This document shows, piece after piece, positions 60,896-64,000 of a stretch of DNA of 64,000 nucleotides; positions within the stretch are counted from its first letter, which is position 1; every line of letters starts with the position of its first letter. Source of the stretch: Lysobacter sp. MMG2 (GTDB taxonomy: Bacteria > Pseudomonadota > Gammaproteobacteria > Xanthomonadales > Xanthomonadaceae); assembly GCF_016735495.2 (NCBI RefSeq), contig NZ_JAERQY020000001.1, forward strand, positions 62,001 through 126,000. Direction: 5' to 3'. Both the position numbers and the translations under genes were made by a program. A model generated the notes under the pieces. That model did no database searches, was not told where the DNA came from, and saw nothing but the letters and a program-made list of their open reading frames with translations.

Positions 60896-62805
60896 CAAAC
60901 CTTCCTGGCGTTACGTGCGGGAAACGCCACCACGGTGGCCGATTCCTGGTAATCAGGATGTGCACCCACCGGCTGGAACTCCGGCACGGCCATCCGCAGA
61001 AGGTGGCCGAGCAGGTCCAGGTCGTAACGGACACTCGCGTCGCGCAGCTGCCCGATCGCGTTGTCGATATGCGCGGCCGAAACATCTCGCGGCTCGGCCT
61101 GCAGGATCTTGGGATGTGCCGTTTGACGGTAGCGCTCATCCGCGTGGAAAAGCGTCTCGTGCAATTTTTCACCGGGCCGCAGACCGGTGTAAACCACGGC
61201 AATGTCGCGCCCAGGATGCTTGCCAGCCAAGCGGATCATCTGCTCTGCGAGCAGGCGGATCGGCACGGGCTCGCCCATGTCGAGGGTGTAGATGGCTTCA
61301 TGCGTGCCGATCGCCGAGGCCTGCAGGATCAGCTGGCAGGCTTCGGGGATGGTCATGAAGAATCGCGTGACCTCCGGATCGGTCACGGTGACCGGGCCAC
61401 CGGCGCGGATCTGTTCGCGGAACAGCGGCACGACGCTGCCGGCCGAATCGAGCACGTTGCCGAACCGCACGGTCACAAAGCGCGTGGCGCGCTGGCCGGC
61501 CAGCGACTGGCAGGCCATCTCGGCAAGCCGCTTGGTCGCACCCAGCACGTTGACCGGATCGACCGCCTTGTCGGTGGAGATGAGGACGAAGGTGCCCACG
61601 TCCGAGTTACGGCAAGCGCGGGCGACGGTCTCCGTGGCCAACACGTTGTTGCGCACCGCCTCTCGCAACTGCAATTCGAGCAACGGCACCTGCTTGTACG
61701 CGGCAGCATGGAATACGGCATCGGGCTCGGCGAGCTTGAGCGCGTGCGCGATCACGGCCGGATCGCCGCAGTCACCGAGGACGGAGATGTACTCCAGGTC
61801 CGGGAAGTCGCGCTTGAGCGCGGCCTCGGTCGTGGTCAGCGCAAGTTCGTCGATCTCGATCAGGGCGATGCGACGCGCGCCGTGACGAGCGCACTGACGG
61901 CAAAGCTCCGAGCCGATCGAACCACCGGCACCGGTGACCAGCACCGAGCGCGCACCGAGCCAGCCGCGAATCGCCTTCCAGTCCGGAAGCACGGGCTTGC
62001 GGCCGAGCAGGTCTTCGATCGCGACTTCCTTGAGCTCGCCCGGCAGCGAACGGCCTTCGAGCACATCCTGGAGCTTGGGCACCATGCGGAACGGCAGGCC
62101 GGTGCGTTCGCAGGCGACCACGACGCGCTGCAGCGCATTGGCATCGGCGGACGGCATGGCGATCACCAGCAGCTTCGCCGCGGTTTCGCGGGCGATCTCG
62201 GCAACGTCCTGCACGCGGCCCAGCACGGGCACACCTTGCACCTTGCTCCCACGCAGACGCACGGCGTCGTCGAGGAAACCCACCGGCTGATAGGTACCCG
62301 AACGGCGCAGGTCGCGCACCAGCGCCTCACCCGCATGCCCGGCGCCGAGAATGAGGATGCGCACCGATGCCTTGGTGGCCGATTCGACGCGGCTGTCCTT
62401 CCATGCGCGGTACAGCAGTCGCGGCGCGCCGAGCATGCCCATCAGCACGAGCGGATACAGCACCAGGACGGTGCGCGGGACGGTTCCCAGACGGTTGTAG
62501 AGGAACAGGCCCAGGACGATGGCGAACAAGCCCAGGACCGATGCCTTCAGGATGTTCCAAAGGTCGGGAACGCCGGCGAAGCGCCAAAGCCCTCGATACA
62601 GGCCGACCTGCCAGAACACCAGGCCCTGGGCCGCGAGGACCAGGGCGATCTCGGCCGACCACAGCGGGATCGCAGGCGCATTGGCCTCGATGCCCCAACG
62701 CAGACGATGCAGGGCCTGCCAAACAACCCAGACCATCGCGAGATCGTGCGCAACCACCGCAACGCGCGGCAGGCCGCCTTTCAACCGATCACGCCATGAG
62801 CTCAT
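60895..62805 (-). CDS. WbpM-like nucleotide-sugar dehydratase
   Basis: A 636-residue membrane-bound enzyme of the WbpM/PglF/CapD family. The N-terminal part has four membrane helices (about 20-120), a CoA-binding-like Rossmann domain (LILGAGHAGEALVRDLR) and the C-terminal extended-SDR domain (SVLVTGAGGSIGSELCRQCA, about 290-310). In NVLGATKR the catalytic Lys is present (Lys425), while the Tyr of ordinary SDRs is Leu421 where WbpM/PglF usually have Met. It probably converts UDP-N-acetylglucosamine to its 4-keto-6-deoxy derivative for surface glycans. Upstream of galU with ATGA overlap. Confidence 0.92.
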   Translation of the reverse strand: MSSWRDRLKGGLPRVAVVAHDLAMVWVVWQALHRLRWGIEANAPAIPLWSAEIALVLAAQGLVFWQVGLYRGLWRFAGVPDLWNILKASVLGLFAIVLGLFLYNRLGTVPRTVLVLYPLVLMGMLGAPRLLYRAWKDSRVESATKASVRILILGAGHAGEALVRDLRRSGTYQPVGFLDDAVRLRGSKVQGVPVLGRVQDVAEIARETAAKLLVIAMPSADANALQRVVVACERTGLPFRMVPKLQDVLEGRSLPGELKEVAIEDLLGRKPVLPDWKAIRGWLGARSVLVTGAGGSIGSELCRQCARHGARRIALIEIDELALTTTEAALKRDFPDLEYISVLGDCGDPAVIAHALKLAEPDAVFHAAAYKQVPLLELQLREAVRNNVLATETVARACRNSDVGTFVLISTDKAVDPVNVLGATKRLAEMACQSLAGQRATRFVTVRFGNVLDSAGSVVPLFREQIRAGGPVTVTDPEVTRFFMTIPEACQLILQASAIGTHEAIYTLDMGEPVPIRLLAEQMIRLAGKHPGRDIAVVYTGLRPGEKLHETLFHADERYRQTAHPKILQAEPRDVSAAHIDNAIGQLRDASVRYDLDLLGHLLRMAVPEFQPVGAHPDYQESATVVAFPARNARKV

Positions 62806-62845
62806 CCTTCGCCCCTTCTTCGTCTTTCGAACTGCCAATATTCAA

Positions 62846-63814
62846 TCAGGAAGCTGCGCCCGAGAATTTCTTCTGCAGGGCAAGCCAAAAAAAAGCGCAG
62901 CACATATACCACGCAGCTGTGGTACCGGCGATGAAGAACGCATCACGCGGTGCTACCCCCCAGCCCAGAAGTATGACCAATAGCAAAATGGCTGCATAGG
63001 CAAGGGTTACGCGACTGTGACCGGTGCCTCGAGCCCAGGCCTGATAGGCATGCTGTGTATGAGGGGTCCACCAACGCTCGCCTCGCAGGAGGCGACGCAG
63101 GAGGGTCAAGCCGGCGTCGACCAGGAACACCGAGACCGGGAGCAGGACCAGTGTCGCCTTGTCGCCAAGGCGCGCGCCCGCCACGGCGCACAAGGCGCCC
63201 AGGGCAAAGCCGATCGCACCGCTGCCTACGTCGCCCATGAAGATGCGCGCGCGCGGGAAATTGAAGGGAAGAAAGCCCGCGCAGCCTGCCGCCAGGGCCA
63301 GCGCCAACAAGCTCCAGGCCCCGCCGGCCAGTGCGGCCAGTCCCAGGGCCGCGATCAGCGCCTGGCTCGCGGCCAGGCCGTTGATACCGTCCATGAAGTT
63401 CCAGACGTTGGTCAGCACCAGCGTTCCGGCGAACGCGGCAACGCCCACCAGCACCGAGTCGTACACATCGCCGATGACCAGCGCGAAAAGCGCCGATGCC
63501 AGGACATGGACGCCCAGGCGCAACCACGGTGACAACGGCCGGTGATCGTCCACCCAGCCAATGCCCGCCACGAGCAGCAGCCCGATGCCGAAGGCGAGCA
63601 TCAAAGGCGCCTGATCCGGATGGCGCACTCCCAGCGCGGCCGCCGCGACCAGCAGCGAGATCACGATCGCGATGCCACCGCCGCGCGGCGTCGCCACGGT
63701 GTGGCTGCGCCGCTCACCGGGCTGGTCCACCAGCGCTTGCCGGATCGCGTAACGGCGCGCGAGCCACGTGCCCGCCACCACGATGCAGAAATGCAACACC
63801 AGCCATTCGAGCAT
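62846..63814 (-). CDS. MraY/WecA-type undecaprenyl-phosphate sugar-1-phosphate transferase
   Basis: A 322-residue integral membrane protein of glycosyltransferase family 4 with about ten helices. Conserved cytoplasmic motifs are VDQPGERRSHTVATPRGGGI (about 29-48), GWVDDHRPLSP (about 85-95, the Asp pair), NVWNFMDGINGLAASQ (about 136-151) and FMGDVGSGAIGFALGAL (about 192-208). It transfers a sugar-1-phosphate to the lipid carrier, starting O-antigen or other glycan synthesis. The MraY-specific C-terminal motif is missing, favouring WecA/WbpL type. Four bases after lapB. Confidence 0.93.
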   Translation of the reverse strand: MLEWLVLHFCIVVAGTWLARRYAIRQALVDQPGERRSHTVATPRGGGIAIVISLLVAAAALGVRHPDQAPLMLAFGIGLLLVAGIGWVDDHRPLSPWLRLGVHVLASALFALVIGDVYDSVLVGVAAFAGTLVLTNVWNFMDGINGLAASQALIAALGLAALAGGAWSLLALALAAGCAGFLPFNFPRARIFMGDVGSGAIGFALGALCAVAGARLGDKATLVLLPVSVFLVDAGLTLLRRLLRGERWWTPHTQHAYQAWARGTGHSRVTLAYAAILLLVILLGWGVAPRDAFFIAGTTAAWYMCCAFFWLALQKKFSGAAS

Positions 63815-63818
63815 GCGA

Positions 63819-64000
63819 TCAGACCACCGCGTAGTTCAGCAGCGGCTTGATCGTGCCCCACTCCTTGCAGCTCGGGCACTGCCAGTGGTGGCTGCGCGCA
63901 CCGAAACCGCAACGGTTGCACCGGTAGCTCGGATTGCGCACGAGCAACTGGTCGGTGATGTGCTTCAGATCGTGCAGCGTGGCCGCAGGATCGGCCCCCT
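63819..64000 (-). CDS. lapB: LapB (YciM), C-terminal fragment
   Basis: Only the last 60 codons are in the window; the gene continues past base 64000. The fragment ends with a rubredoxin-like zinc domain, YRCNRCGFGARSHHWQCPSC, followed by KEWGTIKP, matching the C-terminus of LapB/YciM. LapB is an inner-membrane TPR protein that regulates LPS synthesis by guiding FtsH to LpxC. The preceding helix DLKHITDQLLVRNP is typical. It is the first gene seen of the LPS/polysaccharide series read leftwards. Confidence 0.9.
   Translation of the reverse strand, partial: GADPAATLHDLKHITDQLLVRNPSYRCNRCGFGARSHHWQCPSCKEWGTIKPLLNYAVV

Overview
The window is a contiguous piece of a high-GC gammaproteobacterial chromosome. 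The gene content points to the Xanthomonadaceae/Lysobacteraceae, most likely Lysobacter or a close relative: a CopL-type leader protein before copAB, ndk-rlmN-pilW-rodZ order, acnD/prpF, a WbpM-like enzyme next to galU, and many short palindromic intergenic repeats. That assignment is inference from content; no rRNA is present to confirm it. No insertion sequence, prophage, integrase, CRISPR array or replication origin was seen. Both window edges cut genes: a Ca2+/H+ antiporter on the left and lapB on the right.

Layout. 1-3.8 kb: membrane transport (Ca2+/H+ antiporter end, K+-channel-like protein, outer-membrane barrel, large MscS channel). 3.9-11.6 kb: a four-gene operon of an Orn/Lys/Arg-type PLP decarboxylase, two AspT-family antiporters and an OprD-like porin. 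This is the most unusual gene set in the window and looks like a complete amino-acid import/decarboxylation/product-export route. 11.7-13.8 kb: an HD-domain protein, then an alternative oxidase behind a perfect FNR box, facing an FNR-family regulator. 13.9-17.3 kb: MFS transporter, a DUF308/HdeD-like membrane protein with a C-terminal probable peptidase-like domain, and a ferritin-like protein. 17.4-24.5 kb: an orphan NarL/RcsB-type response regulator divergent from a copper module (copL, copA, copB, Cu+-ATPase behind a recognisable CueR promoter, cueR).

24.6-31.7 kb: tRNA-Glu and tRNA-Ala, a DUF1249 gene, divergent ppsR/ppsA, small MscS, orn, a DUF2721 gene and tadA. 31.8-36.4 kb: acnD - SRPBCC - prpF (2-methylcitrate branch of propionate catabolism). 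36.5-41.3 kb: a small membrane-anchored protein, guaA, guaB, folD. 41.5-45.8 kb: DUF1244 and alpha/beta-hydrolase genes, then mobA-moeA-moeB for molybdenum cofactor. 46.0-52.9 kb: a long minus-strand series transcribed ndk, rlmN, pilW, rodZ, yfgM-like, bamB, der.

53.1-57.5 kb: fatty-acid beta-oxidation, with a TetR regulator behind a PsrA-type palindrome followed by a FadN-type multifunctional enzyme and a thiolase. 57.7-60 kb: SlyB-like lipoprotein, csaA and a PuuB-like oxidoreductase. 60-64 kb: surface polysaccharide/LPS genes (galU, WbpM-like, WecA/MraY-type transferase, lapB).

Intergenic DNA carries at least two families of palindromic repeats, one built of GATTCGGGATTCG-like arms and one of the GTCATTCCCGCGAAGGCGGG type, plus several strong convergent terminators.
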